The notes under the pieces: model-generated
Databases searched by the model: none
What the model was told of the DNA's origin: nothing
The model's input: the letters and a program-made list of their open reading frames with translations, nothing else
Part shown: positions 1 to 11,762 of the stretch, one piece after another
Layout of the letters: each line of letters starts with the position of its first letter
Position numbering within the stretch: position 1 is the stretch's first letter
From: Sanguinoderma infundibulare
Taxonomy: Eukaryota; Basidiomycota; Agaricomycetes; Polyporales; Polyporaceae
Reading direction: 5' to 3'
DNA: 64,000 nucleotides
Assembly (NCBI GenBank): GCA_032821775.1
Contig: JAVLRN010000001.1
Span: forward strand, 4,402,001 to 4,466,000
Program-made: the position numbers and the translations under genes

Positions 1-1
1 C

Positions 2-660
2 AGGCGTGGAGGACGCGGCCGTTTCCAGCAGCACCAAGGTGCGCACCAGCATGCCCATATCGCGCACGTCGCTGAACTCCCTACCATCACCAAGGGCACG
101 CTGCCGCACTTGGAGGACCCACGCGCGCTCCTGCGCAAGCCCGTCCGTGCGGAGACCGGCCCCAACCACCAGTACCCTGCGCTCACGCGTGCGTTCGCCC
201 TCGCGACGCAGTTAGGCATGGAGCCGACCGTCGAGTGCATCAAGACGCTCGAGGTGCTCGTCATGGCCAGCGGCCAGTACAGCTGCATCAACAAGGATGC
301 CCTCAAGAACCCCATCCTGACGCCGGTGACAGAGCTGCACTCAATGCGCTCATCGCCGGAATTCTCCGCGATGCCCAGCGAGGACTCCTGCACCACCAGC
401 CCAGACGTATCGCGCAGCCCAACACCCCTCGCGGGCCCCAGCAGTGTGCGGATTGTCGAGGTGGACAGCGGCGAGGACTCGGACCGCGAGGACCGCGAGC
501 CCAAGCGCTGCCGGCGCACCCTCAAGGAGCGCATCAGGCCGCACCTCAGGGAGTGCATAGGTGCGGTCATCGAGGACGTCGACATGGAGGACACCGTGTC
601 CCTCGGGCTCAGCAGTGAAGACGAGCAGGACGACGACGTCGAGGAGTTCTTCGATCGTCA
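2..660 (+). other. GC-rich reading frame fused in frame to the copia polyprotein
   Basis: The frame is open from the left edge (codons from base 2) and continues without a stop into the copia protease region. I do not recognise the protein. It starts with an Arg/Gly/Gln/His-rich stretch and later has Ser/Pro-rich and acidic segments. The segment is clearly GC-richer than the sequence after about 660, where composition drops abruptly. No Gag zinc knuckle (CCHC) is visible before the protease motif. It could be the element's own Gag or part of a host gene joined to a 5'-truncated element. The missing zinc knuckle and the composition step favour the second, but the true 5' end lies outside the window. 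Confidence 0.4.
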
Positions 661-3600
661 ATGGTCAGTCCCTTCCCCATTACACCATGAGTTGTATGCT
701 GACAGCATGCCTAAATTGGCAGTGACTAGTATCGCAAGACCCTCTCGTCGTGTAGTATCATCGCGCGTACCTGTAGCTACACCTGTATTACAAGTGGCTA
801 CAGATGACAATAAATGTATTCACCGCTCCACATATGCAGCGTGCGCGAAGTGCAAGGGGAAAGCAAAATCAGTTGTTAATAACGACCTTTGGATGCTCGA
901 CTCAGGAGCGTCCATGCACTTCACCTATTCTATGGGTGATTTTGCTGATTTTCGCTATTATAAGACCAAACTGCCACTCAACACTGCTGATGGCGTAACC
1001 TATATGACTGGTGAAGGCACTGTCTTCCTATTACTAGAGACAGGCAGAACTTTAAGGCTGAAGAATGTCGCCTTGGTTCCAAGTCTCACCAACAAACTCA
1101 TTTCTATGGGTGCTCTTCTGCAAGACGGAATGTCGGCACGTGCTACTACCACCAAGATCTCACTCTACCACAATAATGAGCGCGTCGTTTCTTTCGAACC
1201 GCGCAATGTTGGTGATACAATTTATGTTATTTATGCGCAGCCTGTACAGGCGCAAAACATGGTTGCGCTGAAAGGCGTAGATCATGAAACTCTCCACCGT
1301 CGCTTAGGTCATCCTTCAGACGATGTGTTGAGACACCTTCGGAAACACACTGAGAAGTGTCCGATTGTCGAGACTCCCAAAAAGGACTCGATTTGCCGTG
1401 GATGTGCTGAAGGCAAAATGCCATCACAATCTCACCCGATTGATAATCGGCATGCATCCCGACCTTTTGAGCTGATCCATGTTGATCTGAAATCTTTCCC
1501 TGTGCTGTCATACCACAAGTACCAGCATGCAATCCTACTCTATGATGATTATTCATTGTATGTGTGGGTGATTTGCCTTCGCACCAAAGATAATGCACTG
1601 CAGGCCACACGACAATGGTTCTCATATGTTGAGACGCAGTTCAATGCGAAAGTAATCAAGTGGAAATCAGATTCTGGAGGCGAACTCAAATCACACGCCT
1701 TCAACAACATGCTCAAAGACAGAGGCATCGAGATCATCCCTAGCGCGCCTCATATTCATCAACAGAATGGCCGCGCTGAGCGAATCATTCGTACGCTCAT
1801 GGACAAGAGCGAGGCAATGCGGCATGATGCCTGCATCCCTCAATCTTGGTGGGAATTCTCCTTCGAACACGCAGCGCACCTGTACAACAGGACACCTATG
1901 CGTCGCCTTGAATGGCGGACACCTTATGAACTTTTAAATGGTATCAAGCCAGACATCAGTCACCTACGCGTCTTCGGTTGTGGTGCATACGTCTTTTTGC
2001 CACCCGAAGTCCGCAAGAATAAATTATCGCCCAAGTCGGAGCTGATGATTTATCTTGGTGTCAGTGCCGGTAACCACAATCATAAGTTTATGCGCTCACC
2101 AAACAACATCATTTTCACAGCTGCTCAAGCGCTATTTGATGAAAGTTTGTTTCCAAAATGCACACATGAAAAGAAGCGACATGGGCAGCAGAGTGCGCCC
2201 GAACCAGTTGAACCTGCGGACCAGGCAACTACTCCTTCTTTACTCCCTGATGACGATGAAGAGCAACATCGTCCTCCCAGAAAACCTTCTACAAAGGGCA
2301 AGGGAAATGCGCAAGGTCAAGCGCATCATGCACCAGCTCTGGCTGTACCCCCTGTACCTCCTCAACCTCGCGCACAGCGCAGAGGAGATGTACCAGTAGT
2401 GCAACACTCTATGCCGCTGCAACCTCCTCCGGTTGAGCAGCCAGTTGCGGAAGAGCCACGACAGTCTGTGAGGGAGCGGAAAATACCAGTTCACGAAGGT
2501 AATGTCTATGGTGAATCACGTCACCCTACGGACATTTTTAAGGATGTTGAGAAACAGGGATTGTGGAAAAGGTTGGTTGGCGAGCTCCCGAGTCGCTCTC
2601 GGACCACACCACCTTCAAGGGATGAGCAGGTTTCCGGACCTAGCCATGCCCAATCACTTCCACAATCACGCGATAGATCTGCTGTACGCGGACCACCCGT
2701 TCCACTTCCACCTTCGATGCGCACGCACAGGGAATCAACCCCTGTAATCTCATCTAGTGGTAGCGACGACGATGATGAGGAAGAGGAGGACTTGGGCTCA
2801 GACCCAATACCTATACCTGCAGAACCCCTGCCTCAACCTCAGTCGGCCGCTCCTAGTCCAGATCGCTCAGACCCCAACGAAGACGATGATGACGATGATG
2901 ACGAGGAAGAAGATGAAGATGAATATGAATCTGAAGAAGAGTCGTCAGGTCACTCGTCAGAAGAAGTCGAAGGTGTCTTGCGTGCCTCTAGAATTGATGT
3001 GGCAAAACTATGCCGGGAAGGGGGAGCTAGTCTCATCCAATACCTTATTGCAAAGGCGATTCCACCAGATGAGGGGGAGAAAGTCTCACCACCCAATGTG
3101 CGCGAGTGGACTTACCGTGATATTGCCAGTCTACCAAAGGCTGAGCAAAAGGAGTGATTTACCGCTTGCCACAAAGAATTAGAGGCCCTTCGCAGGCGCG
3201 ATGTTTATGACTTGGTCGACCGTCCGAAAGGACGTAAGGTCGTGAAAAACTGCTGGGTATTCGACGTCAAAACTGACGGTCGTAAGAAAGCCAGACTTGT
3301 AGCGAAAGGCTTCTCTCAGGTCGAAGGCGAAGACTTCGATAAGATATTCTCCCCAGTTGTCCGCTTCGAGACAGTTCATCTCATCATGGCTCTTGCAGCA
3401 CTCGAGGACTGGCACATCTCAGGACTCGATGTTTGCAGTGCTTACTTGTATGGCAAGATGGATGAGGAAATCTACCTGGAGCAGCCAGAAGGATTTCGCA
3501 TCCCTGACTCTGAGCACAAAGTCTTCAGACTGAAGCGTGCTCTATATGGGCTTAAGCAGGCAGGATTAGCGTGGTGGTGCACCTTGTCTGAATCCATGAA

Positions 3601-4645
3601 GTTGATGGGCTATAAACGGCTCACCAACGATGCAGGTTTATACATCTACAAACGTCACTCCGATGGCGCGATGGTAGTTGTAATCGTCTACATTGACAAT
3701 GCACTTTTCTGTGGGCGCGACAAGAAGCTTGTAGCTAAACTCAAAGCTCGCTTCATGAACAAGTGGGAATGCCGTGACTTAGGCAATGCGAAGGAGTTTT
3801 TGCGCATGCGCATTACTCGCATTGGCCGAAAGATCTTTTTAGATCAACGCGCATACTTGGAGAAAGTACTGGACCGCTGCGGCATGACAAACGTGCGACC
3901 GTCTTCAACTCCACTCCCTGCGGGTTACATACCTGCTCCCAACACAGGACAAGCTACACCGGAGCTTCGCTCCAGGTATCAGAAAGTTATCGGCTCCCTT
4001 CTCTACCTCATGCTAGGTACGAGGCTGGATATAGCTTTCGCTGTGACCAAACTGGCACAGTACACCGCAAACCCGACCGAGGATCATCTCAGCAAGGCAC
4101 TCCATATTTGCCGCTACCTCGTCGGTACCAAGAACTATGCCTTGGTTTACAACAGCAATTCTCAGCTTGGCTTAATTGCCGCAACCGACAGTGACTGGGC
4201 TTCAGACCCACACTCTCGATGATCGCAAACCGGCTTCATGCTGAAGTTAGCGAACTGCGCATTCTCGTGGGTTTCATGTGCGCAGAAGACCATTGCTCTC
4301 TCCTCCACTGAGGCTGAGTATATGGCAATGAGCGACTGTAGTCGCCAAGTAGTCTGGGTTCACAACTTGCTTGCTGAACTTGGCTACAACCTCGGTCGCA
4401 TACCACTATCTGGAGATAACCAAGGCTCCATACACATCGGACAAAATGCTGTCACGGAAGCAAGGTCGAAGCACATCGACATCCGTTACCATTATGTTCG
4501 AGAAGTGTACGACCGAGGTATCACCGACATATTCTATGTCGAAGGGACTAATAATCCCGCTGATATTTTTACCAAGAACTTGGGCACCGTGAAGTTCCAC
4601 CACTTCCGTCCCCATCTTGGCTTGCATTTCCCTAAGGCAGCTTAA
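661..4645 (+). pseudogene. Ty1/copia retrotransposon Pol, inactivated
   Basis: This is one reading frame encoding copia Pol in the order protease, integrase, reverse transcriptase, RNase H. The aspartic protease motif DSGAS lies near 899. A GAG-pre-integrase segment (LHRRLGHP near 1290) with a Cys pair follows, then the integrase core ending in the QQNGRAERIIRTL block near 1765. RT starts at about 3170 (WVFDVKTDG, KGFSQVEGEDF). RNase H has SSTEAEYM near 4300 and the C-terminal DIFTKNL block. Two in-frame TGA codons break it: 3155-3157, where the family normally has Trp, and 4220-4222, where it has Arg. The RT active site at 3689-3700 reads YIDN instead of YVDD, so the second catalytic Asp is lost. 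All three changes fit C-to-T or G-to-A transitions. The copy should be non-autonomous. Confidence 0.9.
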
Positions 4646-4684
4646 AGCGCCATATCCGCTTACGTACTTGTGAGTGCGTACTTA

Positions 4685-4695
4685 GCGAGGGGGAG
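4685..4695 (+). other. Polypurine tract of the copia element
   Basis: A purine-rich run lies directly upstream of the LTR start. This is the usual position of the plus-strand primer in LTR elements. It supports calling 4696 as the LTR boundary. Confidence 0.6.
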
Positions 4696-5047
4696 TGTTG
4701 AACGCGCATAGCCGAGCATAGGGTTGCACGGCATAGCTGCATATCTGGATATCGACACAGCCCGATATCACATCCATTGCACAGGCGCTGTATAGCCGCC
4801 CCACATGATCATCTCATGTGATGCCATGCCTTGTATCCCGGTATGGCATATATTGTACTGTATAGCCTTAGTAATGCAGTACACTCTGTAGTATATATAT
4901 GGCCCCCATTGGCCCTAATATGAAGCATTCTTTCTACTCTCCTCCTCACTCGCCTCTACAGCCTCTCTACCTCTCTAGCCAGGTGAGTATGTGTGACTGC
5001 TGCGTCTAGTTGCACCCCACAGTGGGCAACCCCCACTGTGCTCGACA
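4696..5047 (+). repeat. Ty1/copia 3' LTR
   Basis: The segment begins TGTTGA and ends TCGACA, an imperfect terminal inverted repeat of LTR type, directly after a polypurine tract and the stop of RNase H. It is 352 bp long and contains a TATATATA-like stretch near 4893. No matching 5' LTR is present between 1 and 700, so the left LTR is either outside the window or lost. CTGAG follows at 5048-5052 and would be the right half of a target duplication. Confidence 0.8.
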
Positions 5048-6954
5048 CTGAGTGCATGGTCAGCTGCTAACCCCCCACCACCGGCTCAATATGGATGGTC
5101 CTGGATGCCCAGCTCGTATGCTTGCATCACTAACATCTTGTCTTTATCTGCTAACATCTCTCTTTGTTCCTTTATTTAAGCCTGGCTGTCAATCGCAGCA
5201 AGCCTACATTCTGGGGTTAGAGGCAGGGAAAGGTAAGTACTTGTCATACTTGTTTGACCGCATATATGCGCCTTGGAGTATGCATATACTGACTTCTGTC
5301 AATAGGTACTACTAGTCTCTTGTTCTTCTGGGAAAAAAAGGTGCATTGACATCCTCCACTCATCACCAGAACTGTGCAACCTCCCTCAAACATGTCTCTC
5401 TTCTCCGGCCCTGCCGCATCTCCCCCATCACTTTCACATGTGCTCTGCATGTCCAGCCCCAGCCACGACTCCCATCCTCCTCCAATCCGACCAGCTTCAC
5501 ACTCTCTAGATTCCCAATATGTTCATTTTTGGTCCGACAGTCCTCTCTCCTCCCAGCTTCTTGACTGACCACATCCTTGCTCTCCTTTCTACAGATGCCC
5601 GCCACACTATCCTTGCGTCATACAAAGTCCCGCCACCTGGTTCATATGGCAGCGGGTTCACCACCTACCAGGTACTATCCCTCCTTTGTCCATCACGCCT
5701 CAAGCCGCCTTCTCAGCTGACCTATAATGAGCCCTCCACGCCCAGTGTGTGCTCGCCCCGACTGCCTGCAGTCAGCGTGGGCTGTGTCCTTGTAGGTCCT
5801 TGCTGAGATCGATGGCTGTCGATACCCTCATGCTGTCAGGCCTCGGATGGGATGAGTGCGGAGTGTGGTGCATGCTCACTGTCTCAGTCAATGTCACGTA
5901 CATCGCGCTCAACAGTAGCTATGTTCATACCCGCTCATGTTGTTATCTTATAGACACTGCACAGGGAGGTATACTTTGGGTCTGAGGGAAGATGGTTGCT
6001 GCACACGAGGTCATGGTTGGGTAATGGAGTGCAGTGAGGGGGTGGGTGGGCCGGGCCGCAGCGTCTGGAGGCAGCCAGACCAGCTTTTCCACTGCTCGTA
6101 TCTTTCACATTCATGTATATATCTCAGCCAATGGATTTTTGTTTGCACCTATTGAAGCTTGAGCACACCTGCTATTGCAAGAATAATCTGAATATATGCG
6201 CAAATTTATAATATTGTAGAATTTTGTCCCATTCGTAGATGGGCATATGTGTGAGTGCCCGCTGGCACGCAATCCAGGCAACTGCTCCCAATCACACTGT
6301 GCCATCGGGTCAATTGGCTTCAATTGGCTCAAATGGGCACACACCGCTTCAAGCATGCTTCGGGCACCTAAATCAGGCTCAGGTGGGTTTCAGTGGGAGT
6401 TGAGTAAACTCGTCAGCTTTGTGGCCAAAAATCAGGCCGATTGACAGGACTGTACTTAAGTGCATTCAAGCCCGCACGTTCTGCACTTTTGCTGATGGTA
6501 CCTGTATGTGCCATCGACGATCTTATGGGCCACACGAGGCTCACTTATTGGTAGGTCTGTGAGACTGTGACACATCCAAACCCAGCCTCGACCTCCGCAA
6601 TGCAGGTCGTCGCCGCTCATCACCGCAGCATTGTTGTCTCCATGCCATTCGTTGTGCTGCAGGTCAGTCACCTCTATTGTTTCACTGCAGTACATTGATT
6701 GGCACCTTCAGTGCCGCTGAAATGTGGGGGAACATTGCATTTTGCATGCTTCTCGAGTTTCTGGAGCACAAACGCCTTTGTACGTGAGATACTGCCTCTT
6801 TGCATTGAGGTTCATATATCACCATCCTTTGTTTTCATATAAGACCCCATGCAAACCTGTGTGTCTATCATATCAACTTCTTCTACGAGTCCTGCCCTCC
6901 TCCTCTTGACCAACAAACATTCCTTGTCCCCGCTTCCTGAAGCACTACCAACAT
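5048..6954. other. Gene-poor flank, no supported gene
   Basis: Short open frames here show no recognisable domain. At about 6490-6610 there is a stretch of roughly 100 bp that recurs imperfectly at about 40600-40700 (shared run GTGCCATCGACGATCT). It marks a dispersed low-copy repeat or relic exon. Confidence 0.5.
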
Positions 6955-7420
6955 TCTCAGAATGATCATGGCGGTCACGACAACATTGTCAACAAGGAAA
7001 CAGCCACTCACTGCAGGTAAGATTTATGTTTTGCTTGAACAAAGTGCCTAATGGATGGACAGACAACACACGTAGGTATGCAATCGACCGATCACCATGC
7101 CAATTGACAACTCCCGTCGAACTTTGACATCCTTCTTCTGGTCTGCGATTGCCTTACTGATGTCTCCGATGTGCTCTCTTTTGCATTCACCTGCTCTGCC
7201 TTGAGAAAACCTGCATTGCAGCAGTGTCTCAGGATGTCTCCCGTCATACTATTGGATGCCCAGTCAGTCAGCACATTCCACAGGTTCATTTTTGCTGACA
7301 CCACTGCCTGTGCCCCATACATATATGGACTCAAACTTCGGTACTTCCAATGTGAGTCTTTGGAGAAACAGCATCTCGTAGCCCTCTTGGCAGCCGCAAC
7401 ACACACTGCGCGCCCTGTAG
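6955..7420 (+). pseudogene. F-box-like gene fragment (copy 1 of a dispersed family)
   Basis: A short exon ending at a GTAAG donor near 7018 is followed by an intron and a second exon. The second exon reads LTDVSDVLSFAFTC, the helix pattern of a fungal F-box (compare the usual LPPEL...DLLSLAxTCR). The same exon-intron-exon layout, with clear nucleotide similarity, recurs at 23840-24180, so this is a duplicated family. The frame is lost within about 300 bp and no LRR part follows. It is a relic. The F-box label rests on one short motif and on the better-preserved relatives. Confidence 0.5.
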
Positions 7421-7939
7421 GTAGGGAAAATGGAGATGTTCAAAGCCCAACCAATGGGTCGGGAAATAGTCGACTTTCAGCCTGTGGGAATTGACGAAGT
7501 TAGCTGGGGGTTCTACATGAAGAAATTTGATGGATTACTTTCCGAATCACCAGTTCTCTTAAAATGGGGTCTGAGCGGAATATCCGGGCTTGGATGTTGT
7601 ATTCTGATGATTTGTTCGTCAGGAAAAATCCACCTCGCTCAATGCTATTCCGGTAGCACACTCGAAATAAAATGGAAATTTGATATTGATTTTATCCTCT
7701 AAGAACCTACATACACAGAGCTGATATACAGACAACAGCAAAACCTTGCACAACAAACACTATGCATACTGGGAGGGCGCTACTCACTGGAATGCATTGA
7801 AGGTACTTGGAGTTGACAGATCACTGACCTTTGAGTCCCATTCCTTCAGATCTCCAGGCCTGGTACACCATCCAAAGGTGAAGAGACTGGCATCTGGATC
7901 CCATGATCTTGTACTGGAGTCGCATGAAGGCTCTGTTGC
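7421..7939. other. No supported gene
   Basis: Only short frames without recognisable motifs are seen between the F-box fragment and the SDR relic. Confidence 0.4.
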
Positions 7940-8342
7940 CTTGGGGCCACCGTCCACCTTAAAGTCAGCACCCTGGGCATTTCGATACGTGGTCAGCTTT
8001 CTAAATGACAAGCACACGATTGAAAGTGTCCAACTCATGGTCATGTAGCTGCTATTGTCGCTCGCGACTGCATAGAGACAGCAAGGCGTGAGCACCATGG
8101 GGGACGCGAGTGGCATGCAGTCCAAGATACGTACAGAACAGGATACCCCTGGTGATTTCAATGGCCTCCGGCCCATTGAAAGGTAGACCAAACAGCGATT
8201 ACACTTTTCTTGCATGTTGAGGAAATCCAGCAGCAAGGCTGATAATGGGCGGGGGGCGGAAGGTGGTGAATGTTCATGCAGATCGGAATGTGGCACATGA
8301 GTATCAGTAGTATCAGTCTCAGCAGTAGGACAACTAACGAGT
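7940..8342 (-). pseudogene. Short-chain dehydrogenase relic, C-terminal half (split by gypsy insertion)
   Basis: On the minus strand the sequence has the C-terminal landmarks of classical SDR enzymes. There is a PLSALLLDFLN segment (usual form PxRTPLLxDFLN), followed by an MGR block and ASDNSSYMT. GADFKVDGG at 7948-7974 is the conserved ending of this family. The landmarks lie in different frames or are separated by intron-like sequence, so the gene is broken. The SYxxxK catalytic region is not found. The other half lies at 18576-19003, beyond the gypsy element, on the same strand. The two halves are separated exactly by the element and its target duplication. Confidence 0.65.
8338..8342. repeat. 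Target-site duplication CGAGT, left copy
   Basis: CGAGT directly precedes the 5' LTR. The identical CGAGT follows the 3' LTR at 18576-18580, as expected for the 5-bp duplication made by Ty3/gypsy integrases. Confidence 0.95.
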
Positions 8343-8861
8343 TGTTACGACAATGGACTAAATGCATGCTACTTTTCATTTTTTTCACTCACTGTACCAA
8401 TATGTGACTCATACTATGCAGGATGTAGTCAGGACTTGGACTCAGTCTCTATACAGATTACTAGCTCGAGCTGACTCATTCCGCAGTCAGGATGACTCAT
8501 TCCACAGCTAATGACTCAACATGACTCGTTCCGCAATCATGTTGACTCATCCCGCAGTCACTGACTCCTTATGACTCATTCTGCAGTCGATGACTCTGCA
8601 TGACTCGTTCCGCAGCCATGTTGACTCATCCCGCAGTAGTTAGGAATCCCGCAGTACACAGCACCTAGATATGTATATAAGGGGCGACGCCTCAGTAGTG
8701 ACCCCCAGTTTTCAGTCTCCTGTTTTATACACCAAGTTGTATATCATTTCGTCTCTATAGCCAGCCGACTATAAGTCCCTCTAAGCTTTACTTTGATAAG
8801 TCTAAGCTTAGTCTAAGACGTGTTAATACTTGTAAAGGTCTACAAGTATTGAGACGTAACA
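8343..8861 (+). repeat. Gypsy 5' LTR
   Basis: The LTR begins TGTTAC and ends GTAACA, a perfect 6-bp terminal inverted repeat. It is 519 bp long and matches the 3' LTR except at 10 positions. It contains a cluster of TGACTC motifs upstream of a TATA box. Confidence 0.95.
8405..8680 (+). promoter_or_regulatory. LTR promoter: TGACTCA site cluster and TATA box
   Basis: Seven exact TGACTCA sites start at 8405, 8472, 8493, 8512, 8543, 8572 and 8622. Four one-base variants (TGACTCG, TGACTCC, TGACTCT, TGACTCG) start at 8522, 8562, 8591 and 8601. Many lie in a repeated TGACTCATTCCGCAG-like unit. A TATATAA box is at 8674-8680. TGACTCA is the optimal binding site of AP-1/Gcn4/Cpc1-type bZIP activators, so the LTR may respond to amino-acid starvation or a related bZIP. 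That regulation is inferred; the sites are seen. The same array is kept in the 3' LTR. Confidence 0.75.
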
Positions 8862-9009
8862 TTAGACTGAAAACTTTTATGCTCCACTCCTTCGAGTGCA
8901 GAGCACCCACACATACAAACTATAGGCCGTCCATTTTAAACCTTCGATAAGGATCAGAAGGAACCTATACTCAAAAGGTTGTCAAAACTTCGACAAGTTA
9001 GACAACACG

Positions 9010-11760
9010 GTGAGCCCAACCCCGACGAAACCCTCTCGACCCCCACGAAGTAGTAAAAGACCTCTACTATATCAACAACCAAACATTAGCATTAACGTTC
9101 GATCTCCCACACCACGCCCTCAAGACCTTCGAGGACCAGGAGTCCCAGGATTACAATATCTAGAAGGAGAGAGGTTTTCCATTCTTGAACGTGAATCCCT
9201 GAGAACTCCGAGAATACTGCCAGTTATACAAACCTCTGAGTGGACAGAGTATAGACTCTCATCCAGCTTCAACCCCAGGGAAGAACAAGAACTCCTACAG
9301 TTCTACGGAATAGATAATAGGCTCACTATCCCAGTCGCATCAAGTGCTACAGCCAACACAGTACCGAGTTACTGTGAGACCACACCAAATAGTATCTCTT
9401 CAACAAAAGGTCTGTTCTATGAAAGGCCACAAGCACCAGTCAACACCAAAGACATGCTACAGGTTATTCTCAACAGCCTCAATGCTATCAGGGACAGTTC
9501 GAGTATCAAGCAAGAATACGGAATCCAACGCATCCATCAAGCCATCTACAACTTCAATGTTGCATTTGACACTATCAGTTGGTGGCCACAACGCGAAAAT
9601 CCACACTACACACTCGACACAACCTATGCCGCTTTCCTGCAAAACAGGATTAAGCATCTACGGAGCAGAGTCTTAGACACGAGAAATTGGATCAACCCTT
9701 CTTTCGAACACGAAGTACGACAACTTGAAAGCTTTTTGCATGCACAAAAGCTCCACAATCAATACCTTCAAATTCGAAACAAGTAAATGGGCCCACAGCC
9801 AAAACTCTCTTGTGAAGGATATCAACACGCATACTTGATCGACCAAGCAAGAGATGTACATTATAACTCGCAGAAAGACAGGTGGATAATTTGCACACAT
9901 GCAAGGTGTCCAATCAGATATCACCCAGCATCCGATAATAAGGAGTTACAAGAAGGACATCTCATTACCCTTAGTATGCAAGAGAGAGATATTCTCAAAG
10001 TACACGCGAAACAACCAGCAATTATACCACTGAGTAAAGTCTTAAAGCCCAGCTCACGACTCAGTACTCCGACCATACATGCTACTTTGATAAGTGCACA
10101 AAGTCCTAAAGGCCAAATGAATCGAGTAATAGATCAACCAGAACCCACCATTGCTGAAAGCAAACCAGTGGATGAACCAGCAGCTGTCTACCCAGAAGGA
10201 TATCAGACCTTTGATCCCATACCAACTACGACTAGTGATAAAGGAAAGGAGGTAGCTCTAGACCCCGACGACGATAGTAACAAAGGTAGTGAAGACAACG
10301 AGGAAATCACAGTACACAGACCAGCAATGTCTGCAACATACACACAAGATCCCGAAACACATACTCAGCAAGCCTTTACAGAAAGAAATGTTGAACCTGA
10401 GCAAAATACCGATCAAGGCCCTATGTGATGAGCACTGCCGTTGTTTGCAGTGGATCAGCCAACAGGGCCTTTTGAGTTGGTCAGCTCAGCATATGGTACA
10501 ACATTTCCACAAATGAGGCTTTCTGGAACCTATCAAGGAAGAGGAGATTATCCAACTTCTCTTGGAACATACCCAAGAGGAACCCTATTCAGTGAAGGGC
10601 CTACAGGTGGACCATCAGGAGGAGAAGGTCCGCCTGACCCAGGACCACCCACAGGACCAGACTTCAGAGGAAGAGGACCACCTGGACCAGGACCACCTGG
10701 AGGACCAGGGTTGCCTGGAGGAGGACCACCTGGAGCGGGACCACCCGGAGGACCTGGAGGGCCAGGCCCTGGAGTGCAGCAACCTGCAATCCCCATTCCC
10801 GCAAGAGCATCAGCAAAGGGAAAAATCAAGGAGCCTACTGTCTTTGATGGAGATCGCACTAAAACAGAGGAATTTCTTAATCAGCTCTATCTACTCTTTG
10901 AAGGAAGACCCAATGACTTCTCCAAGGAAAAAGTCCAAATTGCAACAGCCCTGTCATACATGGAGGGAGGAACTGTGCAATACTGGAAAACAGTTATCAT
11001 TAAGCAGTCTCGAGAAATACTACCCAACAGAACCACACGAGGGTTCAGACAATGGGTCGATTTTGAAAGGGAATTCCGAGCAGTCTTCGCACCAATCAAC
11101 GAGGTAGACAATGCACTCCTAGAACTCGCTCGACTCAAGTATGGCGACTTTGCATCATGCCATGATTTCAATGGCAAATTCCTACACCTAGCATACACTA
11201 GCAGGGTGCACGACCCAGTCGCACAACTAGCATACTATCGAGCAGCACTACCTTCATGGATACAAACCCGCATCTCATATTCATTTCCACAACCCACCAA
11301 TATTGTGGAATGGATGGTCAGAGCACTCGAAATAGATCAGGCCTCCCGAGTAAATCAACAGCTTGATGATAATCAAGGACGAAAATGTAACTTTCGCACT
11401 CACAATGCCAAAGTTCAAGCCAGAAGAACAGATGGTCCGGAACCCATCAAGGAAGGACCAACAGGAGTAAATAAGCTTACCACAGAAGAGCATGCTGAAT
11501 TAATGAAGTCAGGAGCATGCTTTTTCTGTAGAAAGCCAGGACACCAGGCAAGGAACTGCCCAAATCGAGCAAACCAGAGAAAGCCAAATCAAAAGAGGGG
11601 ATGAAAAATTAGACAAATAACTAAAAACCAAGAAGACTCATCTGAAGAGGAAGAAAGTGATGGTGGGAATGAAGCAGACACAGAGAATGACAATGCTGAT
11701 CTCCATATTGATGCGTTCGAAGTAGACCCAGACCCTATGGACTTTCAAATGGATTTTTAG
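9010..11760 (+). pseudogene. Gypsy gag, inactivated
   Basis: One frame runs from a GTG at 9010 (probably a lost ATG) to TAG at 11758-11760. It is interrupted by TAA at 9784, tandem TGA codons at 10426 and 10429, and TGA at 11602. The N-terminal 470 residues are unrecognised. A Gly/Pro-rich linker follows near 10610-10780. The retrotransposon Gag domain begins at about 10830 (EPTVFDGDRTKTEEFLNQL). A CCHC zinc knuckle (CFFCRKPGHQARNC) lies near 11518-11560, and an acidic tail ends the protein. Nucleic-acid packaging is the expected role. Its end overlaps pol in the -1 frame. Confidence 0.85.
11752..11760 (+). other. Putative -1 frameshift site at the gag/pol junction
   Basis: Gag ends with codons GAT TTT TAG. 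Five Ts at 11754-11758 let the Phe tRNA re-pair after a one-base backward slip, with a stop codon in the A site. Reading then continues in the -1 frame straight into pol (Leu, Glu, Trp). The pol frame is indeed -1 relative to gag. This is an inference from frame geometry. It is not a classical XXXYYYZ heptamer. Confidence 0.45.
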
Positions 11761-11762
11761 AA

